Below the pieces are notes generated by a model. That model did not search any database. It was not told the origin of the DNA and saw only the letters and a program-made list of their open reading frames with translations. DNA of 64,000 nt, taken from the NCBI RefSeq assembly GCF_000183405.1, contig NC_014758.1:310001-374000 (forward strand), written 5' to 3'. This stretch comes from Calditerrivibrio nitroreducens DSM 19672. GTDB taxonomy: Bacteria > Chrysiogenota > Deferribacteres > Deferribacterales > Calditerrivibrionaceae. This document shows, piece by piece, positions 38,104-46,880 of the stretch (positions are counted from its first letter, which is position 1; every line of letters starts with the position of its first letter). A program made the position numbers and the translations under genes.

Positions 38104-38895
38104 ATGATCTATAGTTATTTGAGGTTTGAGAAAACAGATTTTGATGGCGTTTTTAAATTGGTGATCGATAGACCTAATGCACTTAATGCACTTAATTCAG
38201 ATGTTATAGCTGAGCTTCAGAGTTTTTTTGAAAAGATTGTGAATGATTGTTCAATCAAAGCAATTGTGTTGACAGGTGGTGGAGAAAAGTCTTTTGTGGC
38301 GGGGGCGGATATAAAGGAGATGGTTAATCTCACCGCACAGGATAGTATGAATTTTGCTCGTAAAGGTCAGCAGTTACTCCTGACGATGTATAATTGTCCA
38401 AAGCCGATTATTGCTGCTGTGAATGGTTATGCACTGGGGGGTGGATTTGAAATGAGCCTTTGTTGTGATATGATTTTTGCATCTGAAAATGCAAAGTTTG
38501 GGTTTCCTGAGGTCACCCTTGGTATAATACCGGGGTTTGGCGGGACACAAATTCTAAGAAGACTTGTGGGGGAGAAAGCTGCCAAATATCTTATTCTTTC
38601 TGGTGAAATTATCTCTGCAGCGGAAGCATACAGGATGAATGTGGTAAATAGATTATTCAAGACACCAGAAGAGGTTGTGAATGGTGCAGTGGAGTTTGCC
38701 GCAAAGATTGCAAAAAATAGCCCATCTTCGGTTGCTTACGCTAAAAAAGCTGTGAATGTATCCTTTGATCTATCTATGGAAAGGGGTCTGGAATATGAAT
38801 CATCATTGTTTGGTACACTTTTTAATACTGAAGATCAGAAAGAGGGGATGAAAGCTTTTATCGAAAAAAGAAAGGCAGAGTTTAAAGGTAAGTAG
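38104..38895 (+). CDS. Enoyl-CoA hydratase
   Basis: Crotonase-family enzyme adding water to trans-2-enoyl-CoA in beta-oxidation. The 263-residue protein has the oxyanion-hole region GGEKSFVAGADIKEM and both catalytic Glu positions, in GGGFEMS and FPEVTLG, followed by IPGFGGTQ. A GTG six bases upstream is in frame but overlaps the GAGGTG ribosome site, so ATG 38104 is used. First gene of the plus-strand fatty-acid operon. It probably handles short chains, with the FadN-like protein for long ones, but chain preference cannot be read. Confidence 0.92.
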   Translation: MIYSYLRFEKTDFDGVFKLVIDRPNALNALNSDVIAELQSFFEKIVNDCSIKAIVLTGGGEKSFVAGADIKEMVNLTAQDSMNFARKGQQLLLTMYNCPKPIIAAVNGYALGGGFEMSLCCDMIFASENAKFGFPEVTLGIIPGFGGTQILRRLVGEKAAKYLILSGEIISAAEAYRMNVVNRLFKTPEEVVNGAVEFAAKIAKNSPSSVAYAKKAVNVSFDLSMERGLEYESSLFGTLFNTEDQKEGMKAFIEKRKAEFKGK

Positions 38896-38921
38896 TAATT
38901 AAAAATAAAAGGGGGTTTTGT

Positions 38922-40061
38922 ATGAATTTCGATTTTGAAGAGGAACATAAGCTGCTTCAGGACATGTTGGTGAATTTTGTCAATAAAGAGGTGAAACCTC
39001 TGGCTCAGCAGATAGATAGAGAACACAAAATACCTGATAGTTTAATAAAAAAGATGGCTGATCTTGGACTGCTTGGAACATACATCCCAGAAGAGTATGG
39101 TGGGGCAGGAATGGACTATTTCTCCTACATTATGACTGTTGAAGAGGTTTCAAAAGCCTGTGGGTCTACAGGGGTAATGATATCTGCCCACACGTCGCTT
39201 GCCTGCGATCCGATTTTGAGCTTTGGAAATGAAGACCAGAAGAAAAAATATTTACCTCTACTTGCAAAAGGGGAAAAGATCGGCTGTATTCTTCTTACGG
39301 AGCCAGAAGCTGGTAGCGATGTGGCAAATATTCAGACTACTTACAAGAGGGAAGGGGATTACTTCATATTAAATGGTAATAAAATATTCATCACAAATGG
39401 TGGTTTTAAAGGGATTGGGGTAGTTTTTGCAAGTTTTGATAGATCGTTGAAACATAAAGGTCTTTCTGCATTTATCATCGATCTTGAAAGTGAGGGTGTG
39501 GAAATACTGAAAAATGAAGAAAAAATGGGTATCAGAGGTAGCTACACCACCGCCATCGGTTTTAATAATGTAAAAATTCCGGTGGAAAATCTATTGGGGA
39601 AAGAGGGGGATGGATTTAAAATAGCCATGGAAACGTTAAACGGAGGAAGAATAGGGATAGCTGCTCAGGCTCTTGGTATTGCAGAAGGGGCATTTGAAAG
39701 GGCTCTTGCATACTCAAAAGAGAGGAAGCAGTTTGGTAAGCCGATATCTGAAAACCAGGCTATACAATTTAAGCTTGCTGATATGATCGCAAAGATAGAG
39801 ACTGCCAAACTTATCACCTACAAGGCGGCATGGCTTAAAAATATGAAGAAAACAAACGCCATGGAATCTGCCATCTGTAAGATGTATGCTTCTGAAGTGG
39901 CAACTTATGTCACCAAAGAGGCTGTTCAAATATTTGGTGGGTATGGATATATTTGCGAATATGAAGTTGAAAGAATGTACAGAGATGCAAAAATTACAGA
40001 GATCTACGAAGGCACCAATGAAGTTCAAAGGATAGTAATTTCAAAAATGCTGCTTAAGTGA
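38922..40061 (+). CDS. Acyl-CoA dehydrogenase (short-chain type)
   Basis: FAD enzyme forming trans-2-enoyl-CoA and passing electrons to ETF. The 379-residue length is that of short/medium-chain (butyryl-CoA) dehydrogenases. Motifs include GCILLTEPEAGSDVANIQT (FAD/substrate site), KEGDGFKIAMETLNGGRIG and the C-terminal FGGYGY...RDAKITEIYEGTNEVQR with the catalytic Glu in YEGTNE. AAGGGGG ribosome site. Located just before the membrane oxidoreductase and etfBA, its expected electron route. Confidence 0.95.
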   Translation: MNFDFEEEHKLLQDMLVNFVNKEVKPLAQQIDREHKIPDSLIKKMADLGLLGTYIPEEYGGAGMDYFSYIMTVEEVSKACGSTGVMISAHTSLACDPILSFGNEDQKKKYLPLLAKGEKIGCILLTEPEAGSDVANIQTTYKREGDYFILNGNKIFITNGGFKGIGVVFASFDRSLKHKGLSAFIIDLESEGVEILKNEEKMGIRGSYTTAIGFNNVKIPVENLLGKEGDGFKIAMETLNGGRIGIAAQALGIAEGAFERALAYSKERKQFGKPISENQAIQFKLADMIAKIETAKLITYKAAWLKNMKKTNAMESAICKMYASEVATYVTKEAVQIFGGYGYICEYEVERMYRDAKITEIYEGTNEVQRIVISKMLLK

Positions 40062-40072
40062 GGTAAAACAAT

Positions 40073-42049
40073 ATGGAATTTTCAAGGGAAATATACTGGA
40101 ATGTAGGGCATTCGGTGTTGATTCCTATGTATCTTATTGCATTGGGATCGATTGCATTTGCCATATATAAGCTTTACCAGAGGATTGCTGTTTACAAACT
40201 GGGTAGAGATATAAACCGTACAGATAATCTGAGTAGTAGGGTTTGGTACATGATAAGGAATGCCCTGGGGCAGATAAAGGTGATGAGTGATAAAGGTTAT
40301 GGCTACGTGCATACTGTCCTTTTTTTCAGCTTTTTAATTCTTGTGGTTGCTACTACACTGGTATTTTTACAGGCTGATCTGCTTGATCCGGTTTTTGGGA
40401 TTAAATTTCTGAAGGGTACATTCTATAAATTTTTTTCATTATTTGCTGATATAGCTGGATTGCTGTTGTTTCTAATGATGGTGATATTTTTTATCAGAAG
40501 ATTCATCATTAGACCGGCCGGTCTTGAAACCACAAAGGATGACTACATCATGCATGGGCTTTTATTTCTGATTATCATAACAGGATTTGTGGTGGAAGGG
40601 CTAAGGATGGCTGCCACAGAGATGGATAAACCTTATCTATACGTTTATTCACCGGTGGGGCTTTTGTTGGCAAAGATCTTTTACGGTATCCAGGTTGATA
40701 GTCTTAAGGCGGCACACAAATTTTTTTGGTGGATGCATCTTTTCAGTGTGGCTGGATTTTTCATCTCTATAGGACTAACAAAATTCAAACATATCGTACT
40801 TACTCCTGCAAATTATATATTCAAAAGCGATATGCCCAAGGGGTATATCGATACAATCAATCTTGAAGCGGAGGAAATGGAGAAATTTGGAGCAAACGAA
40901 ATAAAGGATCTTACGTGGAAGGATATCTTTGATACAGATGCATGCACTAAATGTAAGAGATGTCAGGATAGGTGCCCAGCTTATGCATCTGATAAACCGC
41001 TATCACCTATGAAGCTTATAAATAAGTTGAATGATATCGCTTTTGGTAAAGCTGATGCTAATCTGATTGAAGAGATCACCAAAGATACTCTATGGTCTTG
41101 CACCACCTGTGGAAACTGTCAGGAGATCTGCCCTGCTGAAATAGAGCATGTAAACAAGATTTTGAACATGAGAAGGAATCTTGTGCTTATGGAAGGGGAT
41201 TTCCCTGGTGAAGAGGTGATGCTTGCGGTAAACAATATAGAGGTGAATGGCAATCCTTTCGGTTTCCCTTATGCTTCCAGAGGGGACTGGAGTAAGGATT
41301 TGGGTGTTGGGGTGCTTTCGGATGGCGGTAATTACGATATCCTATACTTTGTGGGCTGTTATGGGTCTTACGATAAGAGGAATATTGCCATTGCCAGAAG
41401 CTTCGTGGAGATATGTAGGAAGGCTGGTTTAAGAGTTGGTATATTGGGAAAAGAGGAGAAATGTTGCGGTGAACCTGTCAGGAAACTTGGGAATGAATAT
41501 CTTTATCAGACATTGGCAAATGAAAATATCGAAAATTTTAAAAAGTACAATGTTAAAACTATCGTTACTACTTGTCCGCATTGCTTTAATACATTAGGTA
41601 GAGATTATAAAGATCTGGGGCTTGATATACCTGTAAAGCATCATACACAGTTTATTGCGGAGCTTATCAACACTGGTAAAATTACTCTTGAAAAAACAGA
41701 CTTTGAATGTACTTACCATGATTCCTGCTATATCGGTAGATATATGGGCATTTATGAAGAGCCGAGGGGAGTTATTGAAACTCTTGGCGGCAGAATAAAT
41801 GAGATGTCAAGAAATAGAGAGGACAGCTTCTGTTGCGGTGGTGGTGGTGGAAGGGTATTTGTGGATGAAAAAGGTACAAAAATTAGTGCACTGAGAGTTA
41901 AAATGGCGGAAGAGACAGGTTCCAAAATGATTGTTAGCAATTGTCCATTCTGCACCACTATGTTTGAAGATGGTTTGAAAGTTACCGAGCTTGATTCAAA
42001 GATAAAAGTAAAAGATTTGGCTGAAATAGTTGCTGAGAGAATTAGATAA
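40073..42049 (+). CDS. Membrane Fe-S oxidoreductase, EtfAB:menaquinone oxidoreductase (EMO) type
   Basis: A 658-residue fusion. The N-terminal third has about five membrane helices resembling the cytochrome-b-type gamma subunit of nitrate reductase. Then come two [4Fe-4S] motifs (CTKCKRCQDRCP at about 292 and CTTCGNCQEICP at about 345) and a heterodisulfide-reductase-like part with two CCG domains (CCGEPVRKLG and CCGGGGGRVF). Such proteins have been described in Geobacter and syntrophs as the link between EtfAB and menaquinone. Placement between an acyl-CoA dehydrogenase and etfBA strongly supports that role: it drains acyl-CoA electrons into the quinone pool. Confidence 0.88.
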   Translation: MEFSREIYWNVGHSVLIPMYLIALGSIAFAIYKLYQRIAVYKLGRDINRTDNLSSRVWYMIRNALGQIKVMSDKGYGYVHTVLFFSFLILVVATTLVFLQADLLDPVFGIKFLKGTFYKFFSLFADIAGLLLFLMMVIFFIRRFIIRPAGLETTKDDYIMHGLLFLIIITGFVVEGLRMAATEMDKPYLYVYSPVGLLLAKIFYGIQVDSLKAAHKFFWWMHLFSVAGFFISIGLTKFKHIVLTPANYIFKSDMPKGYIDTINLEAEEMEKFGANEIKDLTWKDIFDTDACTKCKRCQDRCPAYASDKPLSPMKLINKLNDIAFGKADANLIEEITKDTLWSCTTCGNCQEICPAEIEHVNKILNMRRNLVLMEGDFPGEEVMLAVNNIEVNGNPFGFPYASRGDWSKDLGVGVLSDGGNYDILYFVGCYGSYDKRNIAIARSFVEICRKAGLRVGILGKEEKCCGEPVRKLGNEYLYQTLANENIENFKKYNVKTIVTTCPHCFNTLGRDYKDLGLDIPVKHHTQFIAELINTGKITLEKTDFECTYHDSCYIGRYMGIYEEPRGVIETLGGRINEMSRNREDSFCCGGGGGRVFVDEKGTKISALRVKMAEETGSKMIVSNCPFCTTMFEDGLKVTELDSKIKVKDLAEIVAERIR

Positions 42050-42070
42050 AAGAATCGATGGAGGTAGATT

Positions 42071-42829
42071 ATGAATATACTTGTTTGTATTAAGCAGGTG
42101 GCCGATATGGAGGCTAAATTTAAAATAAGAGGGGATGGAAAATGGTTTGAAGATGCCGACATCGCCTTTAAGATGAATGAGTATGATGAGTATGCTGTGG
42201 AAGAGGCTGTGAGATTAAGGGAAAAGATTGCTGACTCTAATCTGATAGTCTTATCAATAGGAGCAGAAAGGGTAAAAGAAGCTATCAAAAAGGCATTGGC
42301 TATGGGATGTGATAAAGGGGTTCATCTCGTTTACGAAAATGAGGAGATGCTCGATTCCTATGCTAAAGCTTATGCAATCTATGAGTATGCAAAGGATAAA
42401 AAATTTGATCTCATCTTCACTGGAATGCAGTCTCAGGATAAAGGTTCCGCTCAGGTTGGCGTCATTTTGGGTGAATTATTGGGTATCCCTTCGGTGACAA
42501 CTATTGTGGGGTTTGAGTATAATAATGGTGAAATTACCGTAAAAAGAGAGCTGGAAGGGGGTAAAAAGGCGATCGTTAGTGTAAAAACTCCCGCAGTCTT
42601 GACATGTCAGCTTGGTTTGAATGAGCCAAGGTATCCTACACTTCCTAATATAATGAAGGCTAAGAAAAAAGAGATAGAGACTCTTCCACTTTCAAACCCT
42701 CAAAATCTCTCAGAGATTGAAAAGGTATATTACCCAGAAAAGAAAGGTGGAGCCGTTATTCTTGAAGGGGATGTTAAGGATCTTGCTCAGAAGGTAGCTG
42801 CTTATCTCAAAGAAAAAGTAGGAATTTAG
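42071..42829 (+). CDS. etfB: Electron transfer flavoprotein beta subunit
   Basis: The 252-residue AMP-binding subunit of ETF, carrying electrons from acyl-CoA dehydrogenases. It starts NILVCIKQVAD, has MNEYDEYAVEEAVRLRE, FTGMQSQDKGSAQVG and the family signature region VKRELEGGKKAIVSVKTPAVLT. GGAGG ribosome site; etfA follows after 10 bases. Nothing indicates the bifurcating Bcd-EtfAB type: the partner is a membrane quinone oxidoreductase. Confidence 0.95.
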   Translation: MNILVCIKQVADMEAKFKIRGDGKWFEDADIAFKMNEYDEYAVEEAVRLREKIADSNLIVLSIGAERVKEAIKKALAMGCDKGVHLVYENEEMLDSYAKAYAIYEYAKDKKFDLIFTGMQSQDKGSAQVGVILGELLGIPSVTTIVGFEYNNGEITVKRELEGGKKAIVSVKTPAVLTCQLGLNEPRYPTLPNIMKAKKKEIETLPLSNPQNLSEIEKVYYPEKKGGAVILEGDVKDLAQKVAAYLKEKVGI

Positions 42830-42839
42830 GGAGGTATAT

Positions 42840-43757
42840 ATGAAAGCACTTTTAGTGGCAGAATATAGAGAAGGAAAATTGTTAGAATCTATTTATGAAC
42901 TCGGTGCATTTGCAGAACAATTAAATGCAGAAAAAGTGATTTTTGCTGTTGGCAATAAAGATGATCTGCCGGCTCTTGGTAGTAATGTAAAAACATATCT
43001 GGCGGATTCCAGTAAATATACGGAATACAACCCATCTCTGCATAGAGATCTTTTACAAAAGGTTATCGATGCTGAAAAACCAGATTATATTGTTTTCCAC
43101 CACTCATCCTATGGTTGGGATCTGGCTCCAAGAATATCTGCAAAATTGAAAGTTGCCCAGTATTCTGAGGTTGTTGGTGTGGATAATGGTTCATTTGTGA
43201 TGCCTTTTTGTAATAACAAATTAAGAAAAGTGTATAGATCAAACAGTAAACCGATAGTGTTGACTATTCAGGGTGGAGCGTTTAAGGCGGTTAAACCATC
43301 TGAAAAAGGTTCGGTTGAAATGGTGGATATCGATACCGCATCGACGTATCAATTTAAAGGTTATGAAGAAGCTGAGAAAAAGGATGTTGACCTCACTAAA
43401 GCCCAAATCATTGTAAGTGCTGGTAGAGGAATAGGGAAAAAGGATAATGTGGCTATCGTAGAATCTCTTGCAAAAGCCCTTGGGGGTGAGCTTGGAGCAA
43501 GTAGGCCTGTGGTGGATGCAGGTTGGGTACCACATTCAAGACAGGTGGGAACCACTGGACAGACAGTATCTCCAAAACTTTATGTGGCTTGCGGTATATC
43601 CGGGGCAATACAGCATCTGGCAGGTATGAAAAAGGCTGAACATGTATTGGCTATCAATGTTGATAAGGATGCACCTATTGGGGAAGTGGCGGAGCTTCTC
43701 GTGGTGGCTGATCTGAATCAATTTATACCTGTTTTAATAGAAACATTGAAAAAGTAG
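42840..43757 (+). CDS. etfA: Electron transfer flavoprotein alpha subunit
   Basis: The 305-residue FAD-binding subunit. The C-terminal FAD domain contains IIVSAGRGIGKKDN, LGASRPVVDAGWVPHSRQVGTTG, the SGAIQHLAGMKKAE helix start and INVDKDAPI. With EtfB it forms the soluble shuttle from both acyl-CoA dehydrogenases of the operon to the membrane Fe-S oxidoreductase. Confidence 0.96.
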   Translation: MKALLVAEYREGKLLESIYELGAFAEQLNAEKVIFAVGNKDDLPALGSNVKTYLADSSKYTEYNPSLHRDLLQKVIDAEKPDYIVFHHSSYGWDLAPRISAKLKVAQYSEVVGVDNGSFVMPFCNNKLRKVYRSNSKPIVLTIQGGAFKAVKPSEKGSVEMVDIDTASTYQFKGYEEAEKKDVDLTKAQIIVSAGRGIGKKDNVAIVESLAKALGGELGASRPVVDAGWVPHSRQVGTTGQTVSPKLYVACGISGAIQHLAGMKKAEHVLAINVDKDAPIGEVAELLVVADLNQFIPVLIETLKK

Positions 43758-43764
43758 GTGGAAA

Positions 43765-44064
43765 ATGGAGAGGATGTTTGAAAAGATGATTCAAAATTTT
43801 AACAATATAGAATTAAATGCCACATATTATCTAAATGTGGATGATAGGATTAAGAAAACAATAGTAACAAAAGATGGGAAACTTACCATCACTGATGGGA
43901 AACCAGAAAACGCTGATTGCGTAATAAAGGTGACTGAGAAGTTATTGAAAAAAGTCTGGGAGGAGAATTATTCCCCCGGACTTATGGATATAGCCACCGG
44001 TTCACTTAAAACGAATAACCCAGACCTTCTGGGTAAACTTTTTAAATCTTTAAATAGGGGTTGA
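43765..44064 (+). CDS. SCP2 sterol-carrier-domain protein
   Basis: A 99-residue stand-alone SCP2-type lipid-binding domain: KKTIVTKDGKLTITDGKPENADCVIKV and the hydrophobic C-terminal half. The domain offers a tunnel for acyl chains, so a role as fatty acyl or acyl-CoA carrier fits its place in the beta-oxidation operon. GGTGG ribosome site; end overlaps the upstream region of the next gene. Family assignment is good; function is inferred. Confidence 0.8.
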   Translation: MERMFEKMIQNFNNIELNATYYLNVDDRIKKTIVTKDGKLTITDGKPENADCVIKVTEKLLKKVWEENYSPGLMDIATGSLKTNNPDLLGKLFKSLNRG

Positions 44065-44066
44065 GT

Positions 44067-45032
44067 ATGAAAACAATTTTGACTGAGAGTTTAAATTTAA
44101 AATATCCGATAGTTCAGGGCGGTATGATGTGGATTTCTAAACCTGAACTGGTATCTGCCGTGTCAAATGCAGGATGTCTTGGTATTTTGTCTGGATTAAC
44201 ATACGAAACTCCAGAACTTCTGGCAAAAGCGATTGATGAGACGAAGAAAATGACTGATAAGTCATTTGGTGTGAATATAACGATGTTACCAACATTGAGG
44301 CAGATAAATTATGATGCATATATAGATGTTATTATAGATAGTGGTGTTAAGATTGTTGAGACTGCTGGTAATAATCCAGAACAATTTATGGCGAAGTTAA
44401 AAAAGAACAATGTTAAAGTTATCCACAAATGTACATCTGTGAAACATGCATTGAAGGCTGAAAAGATAGGATGCGATTTCGTGTCTATTGATGGATTTGA
44501 GTGTGCCGGGCATCCTGGTGAACTGGATGTGACATCACTTATACTGATACCTATTACTGTGGATGCTCTCAAAATACCTGTAATTGCCTCAGGTGGCTTT
44601 GGGGATGGTAGAGGATTGTTGGCTGCTTTAAGTCTTGGTGCCTGTGGTGTTAACATGGGGACAAGGTTTATGGCCACAAAAGAGGCTCCTATGCATGATA
44701 ATATCAAAAAGAGGTTAGTGGAAGCTACTGAAAATGACACAATGCTAATAGAGAGAACGCTTAAAAATACTATAAGAGTGTTGAGAAATAAGCAGGCGGA
44801 GCTTGTTGAAAAGATGGAAAAAGAGGGGAAAGGGCTCATGGAACTTGCTCCACTTCTCAGCGGCATGAATGGTAAGAGATGTCTGGTGGAAGGGGATACA
44901 GAAGGGTTTATCTTTGGATGTGGGCAGGCGGTAGGGCTTATAAGAGATATTCCCAGTGTGGAAGAGCTGGTGGAAAGAATAATTTCAGAAGCAAAATCCT
45001 CATTCGAAAGACTTAAAAATATAATGGAATAA
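44067..45032 (+). CDS. Nitronate monooxygenase / FabK-like flavoprotein
   Basis: A 321-residue FMN TIM-barrel protein of the nitronate-monooxygenase/FabK group: YPIVQGGMMWISKPELVSAV, the GVNITMLP strand, HKCTSVKHALKAEK, GGFGDGRGLLAALSLGA and GTRFMATKEA. The His in ECAGHPGE corresponds to the family's conserved His region. Members include nitronate oxidases and FMN enoyl-ACP reductases; here, in a beta-oxidation operon, an unusual acyl-CoA redox step (for example on unsaturated chains) is possible but unproven. A TTG two codons earlier overlaps the SCP2 stop; the ATG is preferred. Confidence 0.82.
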   Translation: MKTILTESLNLKYPIVQGGMMWISKPELVSAVSNAGCLGILSGLTYETPELLAKAIDETKKMTDKSFGVNITMLPTLRQINYDAYIDVIIDSGVKIVETAGNNPEQFMAKLKKNNVKVIHKCTSVKHALKAEKIGCDFVSIDGFECAGHPGELDVTSLILIPITVDALKIPVIASGGFGDGRGLLAALSLGACGVNMGTRFMATKEAPMHDNIKKRLVEATENDTMLIERTLKNTIRVLRNKQAELVEKMEKEGKGLMELAPLLSGMNGKRCLVEGDTEGFIFGCGQAVGLIRDIPSVEELVERIISEAKSSFERLKNIME

Positions 45033-45050
45033 TAATTCGGGGAGGATGCT

Positions 45051-46871
45051 ATGGAAAAGAGATACGGGTATGATACCGTAGTGGAGATGTTTAAGGGGAC
45101 TGTTGAAAAATATCCCGACCATTTAGCATTTGGTTATAAGAAAGGTGATAGTTTTATACATATCCCTTATAAGAGATACTATGAGCTTGTTTTGATGATG
45201 GCAAGGGGGCTTAAAAAAATTGGTGTGAAGAAAGGCGATAGGGTGGCCATTCTGTCTGAAAATAGACCCGGGTGGATCATTACAGATATGGCTATACAGA
45301 TCTGTGGAGCTATCACTGTTCCTATATACCCAACAAATACACCTGAAACAATTGAATATATTTTAAACAATTCTGAATCGAAAGCTGTTTTTATATCAAA
45401 CAAGGTACAATTCGATAAAATCTATTCTATAAGAGATAAAATACCTTCGGTGGAATATGTGTTCTCATTTGATAGATTCATGAGTGACAAAGCTTTACCT
45501 GTGTTTACTTTCCTGCAAATATCAGAGATTTCCATCCCTTTAAATGATGAGGAAAAGAGAAGTATAGAAAGTGGCATAAGTGAGGTTAAACCTGAAGATG
45601 TGGCAACAATTATCTACACATCTGGGACAACTGGCTTCCCAAAAGGGGTAATGCTTACTCATAGAAATCTAATGTCTGAGATATTCCTGGGTACAAAAAA
45701 GATTGAGATCATGACTGATAAAGAGGTTTTTTTAAGCTTTTTGCCTTTAAGCCATGTTCTTGAAAGAAGCGTTGGGTATTATATCCCTGTGTATAATGGC
45801 TGTGAAATAGTTTTTGCAGAAAATATTGATAAAGTAGCACAGAATATTCTTGAAGTAAACCCAACGATGATGATAAGTGTACCAAGGTTATTTGAAAAGA
45901 TTTACTCCCGTATATATGAAAACGTTCATAGTATGCCATCTTTTAAAAAGAGTTTGTTCCATAAGGCTATTGAATTTGGTAGATGGTATGTTCACAAGAA
46001 GTATGAGGAGAAAAATGTCGATACATTATCAGAACTAAAATATAAGTTTTACGACAAGCTTATATTTTCAAAGATAAGGGAAAGGTTTGGAAACAGATTT
46101 AAAGGGTTTGTCTCCGGTGGAGCTCCATTGGATAAAAACATAAACGAGTTCTTCTGGGCAATAGGTATTCCGGTATATGAAGGTTATGGTTTGACGGAAA
46201 CATCTCCCGGAATATGTATCAACTGCCCAAGCCACGTTAGAATCGGCTCTGTAGGTACACCATTTGAAGAAACCGAGTTTAAGATAGCTGAAGATGGTGA
46301 AATCCTTGTAAGAGGGCCAATGGTAATGAAAGGATACTACAAGAATGAGGAAACCACAAAAGAGGCTTTTGAAGGGGATTGGTTTAAAACAGGGGATATA
46401 GGCGAGATAAGAGATGGATATATCTACATTGTCGATAGGAAGAAGGAGCTCATCGTCACTTCCGGAGGTAAAAATATATCTCCACAACATATCGAAAATG
46501 AGCTGAAACTTGATAAATACATCTCCCAGGCTTATGTGCATGGCGACAGAAAGCCTTATTTAGTAGCCTTGTTGGTGCCAAATATGGAAAGGCTTCTGGA
46601 GTTTGCCAAAGAAAAAGGGATAGATTATCTGGATATCTCAGACCTTGCTAAGAATCCAGAAGTTATAAAACTTTACAATGAAAGAATTGCAGCTATCAAC
46701 TCAAAGCTTGCTAAATATGAAACGATAAAAAAGTTTGCAATTATCACTGTGGAATTCACCATAGAAGGTGGTGAAATTACCCCTACTTTGAAACTGAGAA
46801 GAAAAAATATCTACAACAAGTATAAAGATATTATCGAATGTTTGTATGAAAATAATGGAAACTGTCAATAA
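45051..46871 (+). CDS. fadD: Long-chain fatty-acid--CoA ligase
   Basis: Activates fatty acids to acyl-CoA through an acyl-adenylate. The 606-residue protein has the AMP-binding motif TIIYTSGTTGFPKGVMLTH (about residue 180), YGLTETSPGI in the middle, and the hinge/A8 region TGDIGEIRDGYIYIVDRKKE. It resembles the FAA1/AAE-type long-chain synthetases. GGGAGG ribosome site. With the FadL porin and chalcone-isomerase-like carrier it completes an uptake-and-activation route feeding the enzymes downstream. Confidence 0.94.
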   Translation: MEKRYGYDTVVEMFKGTVEKYPDHLAFGYKKGDSFIHIPYKRYYELVLMMARGLKKIGVKKGDRVAILSENRPGWIITDMAIQICGAITVPIYPTNTPETIEYILNNSESKAVFISNKVQFDKIYSIRDKIPSVEYVFSFDRFMSDKALPVFTFLQISEISIPLNDEEKRSIESGISEVKPEDVATIIYTSGTTGFPKGVMLTHRNLMSEIFLGTKKIEIMTDKEVFLSFLPLSHVLERSVGYYIPVYNGCEIVFAENIDKVAQNILEVNPTMMISVPRLFEKIYSRIYENVHSMPSFKKSLFHKAIEFGRWYVHKKYEEKNVDTLSELKYKFYDKLIFSKIRERFGNRFKGFVSGGAPLDKNINEFFWAIGIPVYEGYGLTETSPGICINCPSHVRIGSVGTPFEETEFKIAEDGEILVRGPMVMKGYYKNEETTKEAFEGDWFKTGDIGEIRDGYIYIVDRKKELIVTSGGKNISPQHIENELKLDKYISQAYVHGDRKPYLVALLVPNMERLLEFAKEKGIDYLDISDLAKNPEVIKLYNERIAAINSKLAKYETIKKFAIITVEFTIEGGEITPTLKLRRKNIYNKYKDIIECLYENNGNCQ

Positions 46872-46880
46872 AAGGAGGAT

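Noticed and set aside
38176-38194. Tandem repeat of ATGCACTTA
   Set aside because: It is a two-copy coding repeat (Asn-Ala-Leu) inside the enoyl-CoA hydratase gene, at the position of the conserved crotonase NALN segment.
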